A stretch of DNA of 8,686 nt from Deltaproteobacteria bacterium (GTDB taxonomy: Bacteria; Desulfobacterota; GWC2-55-46). Made by a program: the position numbers and the translations under genes. Below the pieces are notes generated by a model. The model worked only from the letters and a program-made list of their open reading frames with translations, did no database searches and was not told where the DNA came from. Below, piece by piece: positions 1 to 7,430 of this stretch (position 1 is its first letter; each line of letters starts with the position of its first letter). The stretch covers positions 1 to 8,686 of the forward strand of contig JACPGA010000234.1 in NCBI GenBank assembly GCA_016182705.1, given 5' to 3'.

Positions 1-23
1 CTTCGCTCCTCGCAACGACAGAC
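1..23 (-). repeat. Fragment of a dispersed palindromic repeat (candidate)
   Basis: Read on the minus strand this stretch contains GTTGCGAGGAGCGAAG. From memory, it differs by about one base from one half of a short intergenic palindromic repeat (TTGCGAGGAGCGAAG core) scattered in many Desulfobacterota, Nitrospirota and related genomes. The window edge cuts it off, so the second arm cannot be seen, and no other copy occurs in the window. It lies in the short gap downstream of the response regulator gene, the usual place for such elements. Confidence 0.45.
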
Positions 24-66
24 GAAACGAAAACCCTACGCCATAATTTACGGCGAATCAGGACAC

Positions 67-1485
67 TTACAGCTTTCCTTCTTCCCCTGCCCCGCCATCT
101 TTCGCGTCTGACACTATCTCCAGCATCTTGCATTTTTCCCAGAGGGTCTTCCTGGAGACGCCGAGGAGCTTCGCGGCCAGAGTCTTGTTCCCTTTTGTCT
201 CTTCGAGCACTTTTACAATGTACTGCTTCTCGAAGTCTCGGATCGCCTTTGTAAGGCGTTCATGGCTGTGTACGCTCTGTATGGCCTTGAGACAATCGCT
301 CAGGTCCCCTCCGCCTATCTCCTCAGGCAGGTCGATTGTCTGCACTTCCTCGCCCCTGCCCATGACAACGGCCCTCTCCACGGCATGCTCAAGCTCCCTT
401 ACGTTCCCGGGAAACGGATGCTTCAGAAGAAGCTCCATCGCCTCCGCGGAAAAACCAGTGACATTCTTATTGTAAAGCCCGGCGTAATATTTAAGAAAGT
501 GGTTTGAAAGGAGCATGATATCTCCCTTGCGTTCGCGCAGCGGCGGAAGGACAAGCGGCACCACGTTCAGCCTGTAGAAAAGGTCTTCCCTGAAAACGCC
601 CCTGGCTACTTCTTTCCTCAGGTCCCTCTGCGTGGCGCAGATTATACGGAGGTCAACGCTTATCGTCCCTGCCCCGCCAAGCCGGTCAAACTCTTTTTCC
701 TGGAGCACGCGCAGCAGCTTCACCTGTATTACAGGCGACAGCTCGCCTATCTCGTCGAGGAATATGGTCCCCTTGTCAGCGAGTTCGAAACGGCCTTTTT
801 TCTGTTTGACCGCGCCAGTGAACGCGCCCTTCTCATAGCCGAAGAGCTCGGCCTCAAGAAGCGTTTCCGGCAGGGCCGCGCAGCTCACCTTAATGAACGG
901 CTCGGCCTTTCGCGGGCTGTTGTAATGTATGGCGTTGGCGCCCAGCTCTTTTCCGGTGCCGCTCTCGCCGAGGATGAGCACGGTGGAGTCGGTCTGCGAG
1001 ATGATCTTTATCTTCTCGAATGTCTCCTTCATCTTCTCGCTCTTGCCGAGAATGCCGCTGAAGTTATACCTGCCCTCCACCTGCTCTTTAAGGAGGATGT
1101 TCTCCTGCTCCAGGTCGCGCAGCCTCACCATCCTGCGTATCATGAGAAGGAGCTCTTCCATCCTGAAAGGCTTGGTGATGTAATCGTAAGCCCCGTATTT
1201 CATCGCCTCAACCGCGGTCTCGACCGCGCCGTAAGCGGTTATGAGCACGACCATGGTCTCGGCAGAGGCCCTCTTGCAGGCCTTCAGCACCTCAAGCCCG
1301 TCAAGGTCAGGAAGCCGGAGGTCGGTTATCACTATATCGAACGACCCGTCTTTGGCCAGAGACACGCCTTCCCTGCCGGAAGCGGTCTCAAAGACCTCGT
1401 AGCCGTCTTCCTTCAACGCGTCGCTTATGGACATCCTCATAAGCGGCTCGTCGTCTATTATCAGAATCTTCGGAGCGCGCGGCAA
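67..1485 (-). CDS. Sigma54-dependent response regulator (NtrC/ZraR/AtoC type)
   Basis: A 472-residue cytoplasmic transcription activator that, when phosphorylated, would drive sigma54 RNA polymerase by ATP hydrolysis. An N-terminal receiver domain (about 5-118) has the acidic pair D11/D12, phospho-acceptor D55, T83 and K105. The central AAA+ domain (about 143-370) has Walker A GESGTGKE (173-180), the sigma54-contacting loop GAFTGA (220-225) and Walker B FLDE (242-245). A C-terminal Fis-type helix-turn-helix (about 425-460, GNKTLAAKLLGVSRKTLW) binds DNA. Length and domain order are typical. The start is TTG at 1485, chosen because AAGGAGG sits 5 bases upstream and the receiver domain begins at once. 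It follows the kinase gene by 10 bases, so the two are cognate partners. The regulated genes are not evident; I found no convincing sigma54 promoter in the window. Confidence 0.96.
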   Translation of the reverse strand: MPRAPKILIIDDEPLMRMSISDALKEDGYEVFETASGREGVSLAKDGSFDIVITDLRLPDLDGLEVLKACKRASAETMVVLITAYGAVETAVEAMKYGAYDYITKPFRMEELLLMIRRMVRLRDLEQENILLKEQVEGRYNFSGILGKSEKMKETFEKIKIISQTDSTVLILGESGTGKELGANAIHYNSPRKAEPFIKVSCAALPETLLEAELFGYEKGAFTGAVKQKKGRFELADKGTIFLDEIGELSPVIQVKLLRVLQEKEFDRLGGAGTISVDLRIICATQRDLRKEVARGVFREDLFYRLNVVPLVLPPLRERKGDIMLLSNHFLKYYAGLYNKNVTGFSAEAMELLLKHPFPGNVRELEHAVERAVVMGRGEEVQTIDLPEEIGGGDLSDCLKAIQSVHSHERLTKAIRDFEKQYIVKVLEETKGNKTLAAKLLGVSRKTLWEKCKMLEIVSDAKDGGAGEEGKL

Positions 1486-1490
1486 AAATT

Positions 1491-1497
1491 CCTCCTT
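1491..1497 (-). promoter_or_regulatory. Shine-Dalgarno AAGGAGG overlapping the kinase stop codon
   Basis: On the minus strand the kinase stop TAA (1498-1496) runs straight into AAGGAGG, sharing two bases, and the regulator's TTG start follows 5 bases later. This fixes the non-ATG start of the regulator. It also suggests translational coupling, with ribosomes terminating on the kinase mRNA placed to re-initiate on the regulator. Confidence 0.85.
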
Positions 1498-3760
1498 AGG
1501 CCTGCGGCGGGACGGGCAGATACACCTTGAAGGTGCTGCCTGCTCCCGCCTGGCTGTCTACTTCTATCCTGCCCTTGTGGCCTTCGATTATACCACGGCT
1601 CACCGAAAGCCCCAAACCCGTGCCCTTGCCCACGCCCTTCGTGGTAAAGAACGGGTCGAATACGCGGCTCAGGTTCTCTTTTGATATCCCGCAGCCGTTG
1701 TCAGCGACTTCGATGCGGTACCAGCCGCCCTCCACATTGGTCCTTACCTCGATCACCCCTCCGCCAGGGACGGCATGCACCGCGTTCAAAATGAGGTTTA
1801 CGATTATCTGCTCTATCTGGTGCCTGTCGGCCATTATGGGCGGCAGGTCACGCCCGAGCTTGGTAACGAGGTTTATGTCCCTGCCCTTGACCGAGTGGAC
1901 GAACAGCGGGATGAGCCCCTCTATCATGGCGTTCACGTCCGTGAGCTTGAGTTCAGGCGCGTGCTGCTGGGAGAAATCAAGGAGCTGGCGCACTATGTTC
2001 TGCACCCTCTTTATGCCGTCTTCCATGAACTCGATGTACTCGGCTTTTCTTTCCTCGGTCAGTTTCTTGTTCCTGAAATTGTACAGGCAGTTGAGTATGC
2101 CGCCGAGAGGGTTGTTTACCTCGTGGGCAATTCCGGCCGCGAGCTGCCCCACGGCCGCGAGCTTCTCGCTCGATATTATGTTCGATTCCAGTTCTTTTTT
2201 CCGCGTGATATCCTCTGACATCCAGACAACATACCCTGCCTGGCCGCTATCGCCCGGAAGGACAGGGAAAACGCTCGTGAAAATGACCTTCTCGCGCCCG
2301 CCCTCGCCAGTGACCCTGTATTCGAGGCTCTTCGCCTCACCGGTCGCGAAAACGCTGTTTATGGCCTCTCCCAACCCGTTCCTCAAGTCCTCGCCGGGCA
2401 GCAGGGCCAGCGCGTTCGTATGGCGGCATACGTCTTCAGAGTCCCTGCATATGTGGCAGGCATCAGAGGCGTGCTTGTTCCACAGGACTATCGTCTTGTC
2501 CTTGTCCAGCACATAGAGGCAGTACGGCAGGCTGTTTATGATGGATTCGATGAGGACGTTCTGGGTGGCAAGCTGCTCCTGGCTCTCTTTTATGCGGTCT
2601 TCGTGGTCGCGCAGGCTCTGGAGCATGGCGTCGAAGGTACGCGCCAGGTCGGCTATCTCGTCGTTGCCTTCCTTCACGGCCCCTATCCTCACGTTGAGGT
2701 CGCCGGAAGCGACCAGCTGGGCTTTTTTCTTGAGAGACAGGATGGGGCGCGTAATGACATAAGTTATGAAGGAAGCCGCGCCGGTTGCGAGGAAAAGGCC
2801 TATCATAGAGATGGTGATGACGGCCTTTATGTTGTCGTACTGCAGCTCGACAAACTTTTCCTTCGGAACGCCGACGAAGATGGAGCCGATTATTTTCGCC
2901 TCGTAATTTATTATCGGGTCAAAGGCGGACAAATAGGGTTTATGGGCGATGACCGTCTCGCCCCTGTAGCCCATCTGGCTTTTTATCGGGGCAAGCACGT
3001 CCGCCGATATGGTCTGGCCGACGAGCCTTTTTCCGTTCTCGCCTTTCACATTGGTGGCTACCTGGACATCGCCCATCGAGATGGTGACGAGGGCGCCTGG
3101 TATCGATTCAGCGAACGCGTCCGGGACGAACGGGTCGTTGTTTATGAGGTCCCCGGTGACGATCGCGCCGAGCACGTTGCCGTGTTCGTCGGAAACAGGC
3201 GTGACCACGCAAAGCATCATGCCGTCCAGGAGCTCCTGTGCGGACCTCCTGCCGTTGTCCTCAACGGTGCGCACGACCCTTGCCGCCCTGTCTATCTTCT
3301 CGATGGCCAGAAGGGAACCTGGGATTATCTCGGTTGAGATGAACGGCTTTTTCTGCTCTATGGCCTTGCGGACAAGCCCGCCCAGAGTGATCCTGTGGCC
3401 TGACTCCGCGGTATTGCGGGAGGCGATGACAACTGCCCTGTTATCGACAATGGCCCACATGTCGACGTAGGGCCTGTGGGCTTTCCACGCGATGAGCTGG
3501 TCGCGCAGCAATTTTTTATTGCCGCCGCGCATCGCGTCCTGAATGAATTTTTCTGTCGAGGCCTGAAGCATACCGTACTGCATCTGGTAAGCCCTCGCGT
3601 AATACTGCACCCACGCGGCCTTGAGATTATTGTTTATGGTCTCCTGCGCGTCGTCCTTCTTGCTTGAGCTTATGAGGTTGGTCGTAAGAAACGCGAGAAG
3701 CATCGTTGGAAGAAAAGTGACAAGCAGAAACGAGAGTATGAGTTTTCTGCCTATGTTCAT
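1496..3760 (-). CDS. Membrane sensor histidine kinase (Cache-HAMP-PAS-HisKA-HATPase)
   Basis: A 754-residue inner-membrane sensor kinase, cognate to the sigma54 regulator that follows 10 bases downstream. TM1 is at about 6-30. A large extracytoplasmic region (about 31-310) resembles Cache ligand-binding domains. TM2 is at about 311-336, HAMP at 338-390 and PAS at about 401-520. The catalytic core has H-box H546 (AHEVNNP), N-box N655/N659, G1 DNGCGI (687-692), F-box FDPFFTTK (701-708) and G2 GTGLGLSV (713-720), so it looks active. The PAS domain carries an unusual cluster C435-H436-C438-C445-H447 that could bind metal or sense redox state. I prefer the ATG at 3760: it opens directly on a basic residue and TM1, whereas the in-frame TTG at 3787 has no ribosome binding site. 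The site before 3760 is itself weak (GGGA, about 10 bases upstream). The ligand is unknown. Confidence 0.95.
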   Translation of the reverse strand: MNIGRKLILSFLLVTFLPTMLLAFLTTNLISSSKKDDAQETINNNLKAAWVQYYARAYQMQYGMLQASTEKFIQDAMRGGNKKLLRDQLIAWKAHRPYVDMWAIVDNRAVVIASRNTAESGHRITLGGLVRKAIEQKKPFISTEIIPGSLLAIEKIDRAARVVRTVEDNGRRSAQELLDGMMLCVVTPVSDEHGNVLGAIVTGDLINNDPFVPDAFAESIPGALVTISMGDVQVATNVKGENGKRLVGQTISADVLAPIKSQMGYRGETVIAHKPYLSAFDPIINYEAKIIGSIFVGVPKEKFVELQYDNIKAVITISMIGLFLATGAASFITYVITRPILSLKKKAQLVASGDLNVRIGAVKEGNDEIADLARTFDAMLQSLRDHEDRIKESQEQLATQNVLIESIINSLPYCLYVLDKDKTIVLWNKHASDACHICRDSEDVCRHTNALALLPGEDLRNGLGEAINSVFATGEAKSLEYRVTGEGGREKVIFTSVFPVLPGDSGQAGYVVWMSEDITRKKELESNIISSEKLAAVGQLAAGIAHEVNNPLGGILNCLYNFRNKKLTEERKAEYIEFMEDGIKRVQNIVRQLLDFSQQHAPELKLTDVNAMIEGLIPLFVHSVKGRDINLVTKLGRDLPPIMADRHQIEQIIVNLILNAVHAVPGGGVIEVRTNVEGGWYRIEVADNGCGISKENLSRVFDPFFTTKGVGKGTGLGLSVSRGIIEGHKGRIEVDSQAGAGSTFKVYLPVPPQA

Positions 3761-3819
3761 CTGATGGGTTCCCGGCAGGCCCGGCAAAGGGGAGAGATTT
3801 GAAAAACCTTATTGAAATC

Positions 3820-3848
3820 AGGTTATTACAAAAGCACAGGAAAGTCAA
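3820..3848 (-). promoter_or_regulatory. Possible sigma70-type promoter for the kinase-regulator operon
   Basis: On the minus strand TTGACT (3848-3843) is followed after 17 bases by TAACCT (3825-3820). The -35 matches consensus at five of six positions but the -10 only at three. It lies just beyond the upstream gene's terminator and about 60 bases before the kinase ATG, which is where this operon's promoter should be. The weak -10 keeps this tentative. Confidence 0.3.
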
Positions 3849-3851
3849 AGG

Positions 3852-3892
3852 AAAATACAAAAGGGAAGGGCCCCGCCAGGGCCCTTCCCTTT
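3852..3892 (-). terminator. Rho-independent terminator of the SH3/NlpC-P60 gene
   Basis: There is a perfect 14-bp stem (3860-3873 paired with 3879-3892) with a 5-base loop. Read on the minus strand it is followed by a T-rich run, TTTTGTATTTTCC. The hairpin begins about 23 bases after the hydrolase stop codon, so it ends that transcript and separates it from the two-component operon downstream. On the plus strand the sequence after the hairpin is not T-rich, so it works in one direction. Confidence 0.88.
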
Positions 3893-3915
3893 GCAGTCTG
3901 ACAATATGTATCCGC

Positions 3916-5273
3916 TCAGGCGCTCTTGTCGGTTATAACCTCTGCCCTGCGCTCGCCCGGTATGGTAACTTCGGTAACGCTCTTGAGCCTCTTCTTGAAA
4001 GAGCCGGCCCTGGAACGCCTGCCGAGGTCAAGGCCGGTTACGGCAGTCTTGTTTATGAGCTTCATGCGCCTGCCGTCGTTGTAGCCGAATATCTGGTGTA
4101 TGACGTACGGCTTGCCCTTGAGGTCTCCTATGTGGAGCATCACATGGCCGTTGAGCGTCAGCAGGGTTATGCCCGGGTCGGCGCTCCTCAAGGCCTTTGT
4201 TATCTCCTTGTATGAGCGCGCCTGAAGCGCGCTGGCCTTGACGTCGCCGGTTGAGCCCTGCTGCCTGGAGTTCCTGGGAAGATTAAGCCGCAGTCCCTTC
4301 TGCCTTCCTTTCCGCCCCAGCCGTATTCCTCGCCGAGCATCTTGAAGGCCTGATTGATTATGTTCCTTCTGGTATACGCAAGGTATCCCTCATGGACGTC
4401 GGCTTTGGGGCTCAGGTAGGCCTCTGTCCAGACAAGCTCGCCTGCGGGCCCTTTTTCCGGGAACAGCACCCTCCAGGGCTCTTTGCCCTTCCTTGAGCCG
4501 TCATAGCGCAAGAGCGCGCCCATCTTGACCTGTTCGAGAGGCTCTTTCAATTTGGCGTCCCGGTAGACCTTTACCCTGCTGCCGGTCACTACGAGAAAGT
4601 CTTCATCCCGTGATATGATGTCCTCGCGGTCGCCAAAGGCTACCCTGTCCATCCTCATCCAGCCCCTCAGCGTCGAGGTCTGGAAAAACCCCCACTCGCC
4701 GTCCCTGCTCGTATGCAGGAGGGCGACAGGCTCCGAGGGGTGCGCGCTCGTGTACTGAATGGTGTCAAAGCCTCCACGGCTGCGGGTCGCGAGCATGGCG
4801 GTATCGGTCGGCAGGGCCCTTATGTCGCCCCTGGCCACCACCACGCCGAATTTTATTTGAGCCTCTTCGGCTATGGAATCAAGGCCCATGTTGTAAGCCA
4901 CATCGTCCAGAAACTCTTCGGAAAGCTTGCGCCCGGAAGCATCATATCTTACGCCCGGGTTCAGGAGAAAGCCGGTCCAGAGCCATTCAAATACACGGTC
5001 GCCGGTAACGTAATCCGGCATGGACTCTATGTCGGTCATGTGGTCGATATTGTCGAGGATTATGGAGTTGAGGACCTGAATCTCTTCGGCCGACAGGACA
5101 GATTCGTCAGGGTTCTTCAATTTCTTTATCCAGAACTCCGGGTTGTTTATCGGGGTAGCCGCGTAGGACAGGACAGGGATGAGGAACAGCAGAGCGAAAA
5201 GAAGGGCAATTACGATTTTTCTCGGGATATCAAGATTAAGGTACTTTACTTCGTTCGTCCCTGCGGAGTGCAT
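3916..5273 (-). pseudogene. SH3/NlpC-P60 peptidoglycan endopeptidase, frameshifted
   Basis: This resembles exported gamma-D-glutamyl-diamino-acid endopeptidases with N-domain, two bacterial SH3 domains and a C-terminal NlpC/P60 domain, which cut peptide stems of the cell wall. The first frame (5273 to about 4288) has a signal peptide (hydrophobic 20-38, cleavage near LSYAA), a helical N-domain (about 43-140), SH3 segments (about 150-215 and 226-285) and the NlpC start ending RRDC, where C328 is the catalytic cysteine. The rest, from LPRNSRQQG (about 4287) to 3916, is in another frame and keeps the likely catalytic histidines in NGHVMLHIG and VIHQ. About a dozen residues normally found between them are missing, so this is a deletion that also shifts frame, not a one-base slip. 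Start ATG at 5273 has AAAGGGG 8 bases upstream. Longer in-frame extension to 5603 overlaps the divergent transporter gene and looks unreal. It may be an assembly error. Confidence 0.85.
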
Positions 5274-5332
5274 CTGGCCAGCCCCTTTCGCTCTTTTTTT
5301 GGCTCCCGCCGGCCAAGCCCGGGTACAGGGGC

Positions 5333-5362
5333 TTGACCTTGTATCGGAGGAAGTATTATCAT
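5333..5362 (+). promoter_or_regulatory. Sigma70-type promoter for the EamA transporter gene
   Basis: TTGACC (5333-5338) and TATCAT (5357-5362) are separated by 18 bases, and each hexamer matches consensus at five of six positions. This predicts transcription starting near 5369, about 84 bases before the transporter ATG, so the mRNA would carry the structured leader at 5368-5450. Confidence 0.55.
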
Positions 5363-5367
5363 CGTTG

Positions 5368-5450
5368 ACTCCCTCCGGAAGGAGTGGGACCAATATACAA
5401 CGGATGAACCAAAAGAGGCTGTGACCATGGTCCCAGCTTTTGAAAGAGCT
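5368..5450 (+). promoter_or_regulatory. Structured 5' leader of the EamA gene (three abutting inverted repeats)
   Basis: Three inverted repeats lie end to end with no bases between them. ACTCC/GGAGT spans 5368-5385 and extends inward through TCC/GGA with one mismatch. GGGACCA (5386-5392) pairs with TGGTCCC (5428-5434) around a 35-base loop. AGCTTT (5435-5440) pairs with AGAGCT (5445-5450) through a TGAA tetraloop. The last hairpin contains the only purine-rich ribosome-binding candidate (AAAGAG, 5443-5448) and ends two bases before the ATG. This could be a cis-regulatory RNA that hides the ribosome binding site. The first repeat sits at the predicted transcription start and could instead be an operator. 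I could not match it to a riboswitch class I know. Confidence 0.4.
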
Positions 5451-5452
5451 GT

Positions 5453-6349
5453 ATGGAAAAAGACAAAAGAAAAGAACTGACAGGCTACGCCCTTGTAGCG
5501 GCTTCGGCCATAACGTTTTCCGCGAAGGGCATATTCGCCAAGCTCCTGTACAGGTACGGCATTGACCCTGTAACGCTGCTGGCGTTGAGGTTTGCCATGT
5601 CAATGCCGCTTTTCTGGGCGGCGGTCCTGTTTTTCCCTTCGGAGCGTGTGTCGTGGAAAGATATTTTTTACGTGGGTTTGAGCGGCTTTCTCGGCCTTTA
5701 TCTGGCGGCCCTTGCGGACTTCTACGGCCTGCTGTACATAGACGCCTCCCTGGAGCGGGTAATACTTTACGCCTACCCGGCTTTTGTAATTGTCTGGACT
5801 ACCCTGTTTTTCAAGGAGCCGATGACACGCAGAAAGCTCTTTTCCCTGGGGCTCACATACCTGGGGCTCGCGCTCGTGATGAAGGTGTTTCAGGGCGTGG
5901 AAAGGGCGCAGATGATAGGGGCCGCCCTTGTGCTCTTCTCGGCTGTCATCTATTCGCTCAGCTATATTTTTACGGAAGTCTTTTCGAGAAAGGTCTCGGG
6001 CGTGAAGATGTCGGCGTACGCGACGACCGCGGCCGCGTTCGCGTTTCTGGGGACATGGGGCGCCGGAGCAGGAACAATACCCACCGAAGCCGGGGCATGG
6101 TGGCTCTTGGGCGCGCTGGCGATAGTCTCGACTTTTATTCCGGTGCTTACGATAAACCTGGGGATCAAGAGGATAGGGGCCAGCAGGGCCGCCATCGCGA
6201 GCTTCATAGGCCCTGTATCAACGGCGGTGCTCGCATGGGCAGTGTTGGGGGAGAGCCTCGAGCCGGTCCAGCTTGCCGGAATGATTCTGGTCATGGCCGG
6301 GGTGCTCGTCGTCTCTTTCGAGCGGAAGGTAAAGCCCGTGGATGAGTAG
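5453..6349 (+). CDS. EamA-family (drug/metabolite transporter superfamily) permease
   Basis: A 298-residue inner-membrane protein with about ten hydrophobic helices arranged as two repeated EamA domains (about 10-145 and 152-289), the standard size and layout for this family. Each half ends in the usual acidic turn before its last helix: FFKEP with E122, and LGESLEP with E267. Relatives export amino acids, metabolites or drugs, and the substrate cannot be told from sequence. The start at 5453 follows a basic, highly charged N-terminus (MEKDKRKE). The ribosome binding site is weak (AAAGAG) and lies within a small hairpin. The gene is divergent from the broken hydrolase and has its own promoter. 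It ends 5 bases from the convergent hemerythrin stop, and I see no terminator between them. Confidence 0.93.
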   Translation: MEKDKRKELTGYALVAASAITFSAKGIFAKLLYRYGIDPVTLLALRFAMSMPLFWAAVLFFPSERVSWKDIFYVGLSGFLGLYLAALADFYGLLYIDASLERVILYAYPAFVIVWTTLFFKEPMTRRKLFSLGLTYLGLALVMKVFQGVERAQMIGAALVLFSAVIYSLSYIFTEVFSRKVSGVKMSAYATTAAAFAFLGTWGAGAGTIPTEAGAWWLLGALAIVSTFIPVLTINLGIKRIGASRAAIASFIGPVSTAVLAWAVLGESLEPVQLAGMILVMAGVLVVSFERKVKPVDE

Positions 6350-6354
6350 AAGGT

Positions 6355-6777
6355 TCAGTCTCTCACGTGCGTCGCGGTTTCGCTTTTGAGGATATGGGAG
6401 CCGAGCTTTTTATCCGCTCCGCCGATATGGTTTACGAGCCAGTCTACGACGAGCTTCTGGACTTTAACGACAAGCACGGCTGTCGCGCCGCCCGCGAACT
6501 CGTGTCTCAAGGCGGCTACGTCCTCGATAAAGCCGGTATGCTCCCTGAGGTGCTCCATCGCGTAAGGGAAACCGTATTTGCTCATGGCCTGCTCTTCGGC
6601 CTCGAAATGCACTACGACATAACTGTCGAGAAAGCAGAATACGCGGTCGACTTCGTCCTTGCCCATGCCGACGCTCATGGCGTCCAGCAGGCCGTTTACC
6701 CTTTTGAACAGCTCCTTATGATGCCTGTCCTGCCATTCCACTCCGGTGGAAAGGTTCCTGTTCCATTCAACTGCCAT
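6355..6777 (-). CDS. Bacteriohemerythrin (downstream copy)
   Basis: A 140-residue soluble protein that binds O2 at a non-heme di-iron site, used for oxygen storage, delivery or sensing. The expected ligands are H20 (in DRHHKEL), H57 and E61 (HFEAE), H76 and H80 (HLREH), and H117 and D122 (HIGGAD), spaced as in single-domain bacteriohemerythrins. The usual DxQH motif reads DxHH here. I chose ATG 6777 over the longer frame from 6906 because GGAG lies 6 bases upstream and because the protein then aligns without gaps to its neighbour at 6923-7342. The two are about 63% identical over the first 126 residues by hand count. It has no signal peptide or membrane segment, so it is probably cytoplasmic. 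The 145-base gap upstream shows no convincing promoter or terminator, so co-transcription with the upstream copy is possible. Confidence 0.95.
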   Translation of the reverse strand: MAVEWNRNLSTGVEWQDRHHKELFKRVNGLLDAMSVGMGKDEVDRVFCFLDSYVVVHFEAEEQAMSKYGFPYAMEHLREHTGFIEDVAALRHEFAGGATAVLVVKVQKLVVDWLVNHIGGADKKLGSHILKSETATHVRD

Positions 6778-6922
6778 ACGACACTCCGCTAAATAAAAAA
6801 GGGCTGCGTAAATACACCAGGACAACGTTACGGGAGATACACGCAACGCGAGGCGCTGTTTCGTGAAGAATACCTTGTTACGTTTTTCCCGGTCACTTTC
6901 CCGCAACCTTAATGAACACGGC

Positions 6923-7342
6923 CTAATGTATCTTTTTTACTCCCTCTACGGACTTCAGAAACTCCCCTAAATTCTTGTCCGGGCCGCAGATGTGGTTCAA
7001 CAGCCAGTCCACCACCTGCCTCTGCACTTTTATGACAAGGCCGGTTGAAGGCCCTTTTCCAAACTCTTCCCTGAGCGCGGCAATATCCTCGATGAAGTGC
7101 GTGTGCTCTGCCGTATGGATGAACGCGCCCGGGTAGGCGTGCCTGCTCATGGCCTGCTCCTCGGCCTCGAAATGGTAGACGATATAGTCATCGAGGAACT
7201 TGAAAAGCGAGCCCACCTCTTCCTTGCCCTGTCCAAGGGTCATGGCGTCGAGAAGGCGGCTTATTTTTTTGAACAGCTCCTTATGATGCTTATCCTGCCA
7301 TTCTATGCCGGTCGACAGGTTTGCCGTCCACTCTATCCCCAT
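6923..7342 (-). CDS. Bacteriohemerythrin (upstream copy)
   Basis: A 139-residue single-domain bacteriohemerythrin, the tandem paralogue of 6355-6777. The di-iron ligands sit at the same numbers: H20, H57, E61, H76, H80, H117 and D122. It shares the unusual HH in place of QH at 19-20. Differences gather at 67-78 and 95-101, and it carries C119 two residues after ligand H117, where the other copy has glycine. I chose ATG 7342 because AGAGG lies about 7 bases upstream and the domain begins immediately (MGIEW). The 24-residue extension to 7414 is not hemerythrin-like. DNA identity is patchy but locally perfect (for example about 20 bases near 6705 and 7270), indicating recent duplication or gene conversion. 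It is likely first in a two-gene unit read from a promoter near 7431. Confidence 0.95.
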   Translation of the reverse strand: MGIEWTANLSTGIEWQDKHHKELFKKISRLLDAMTLGQGKEEVGSLFKFLDDYIVYHFEAEEQAMSRHAYPGAFIHTAEHTHFIEDIAALREEFGKGPSTGLVIKVQRQVVDWLLNHICGPDKNLGEFLKSVEGVKKIH

Positions 7343-7430
7343 GAAAGAACCTCTCAGGCATCCGTTGGGAGCCCGGCTTATTTCGTTTTTAGCCGCTCTC
7401 GCGGTGACAAACAATTGAATTTCTCTGGTT

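Noticed and set aside
1527..2516. Long plus-strand open frame of 329 codons opposite the histidine kinase
   Set aside because: It lies wholly antisense to a kinase with all catalytic motifs, its translation shows no domain and is of odd composition (rich in Ser, Pro and Arg), and it has no ribosome binding site. It is a shadow of GC-rich codon usage.
2420..3337. Second long plus-strand open frame (305 codons) opposite the kinase Cache/HAMP region
   Set aside because: It is antisense to conserved coding sequence, no family is recognisable, and it overlaps the previous shadow frame. No promoter or start signal supports it.
5274..5603. N-terminal extension of the hydrolase gene to 5603 on the minus strand
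   Set aside because: It would overlap the divergent transporter gene and its promoter, and the added residues look random. A signal peptide begins soon after the ATG at 5273, which has a ribosome binding site.
6350..6354. Terminator between the convergent transporter and hemerythrin genes
   Set aside because: Only five bases separate the stop codons, and no stem with a T-run is visible there or just inside either gene.
7343..7424. Leader of the upstream hemerythrin gene with a GCCTGAGAGG stretch, considered as a TPP-type riboswitch
   Set aside because: Only one short word resembles a TPP motif; the other conserved halves are missing and the ATG follows within a few bases. Only small local hairpins remain.
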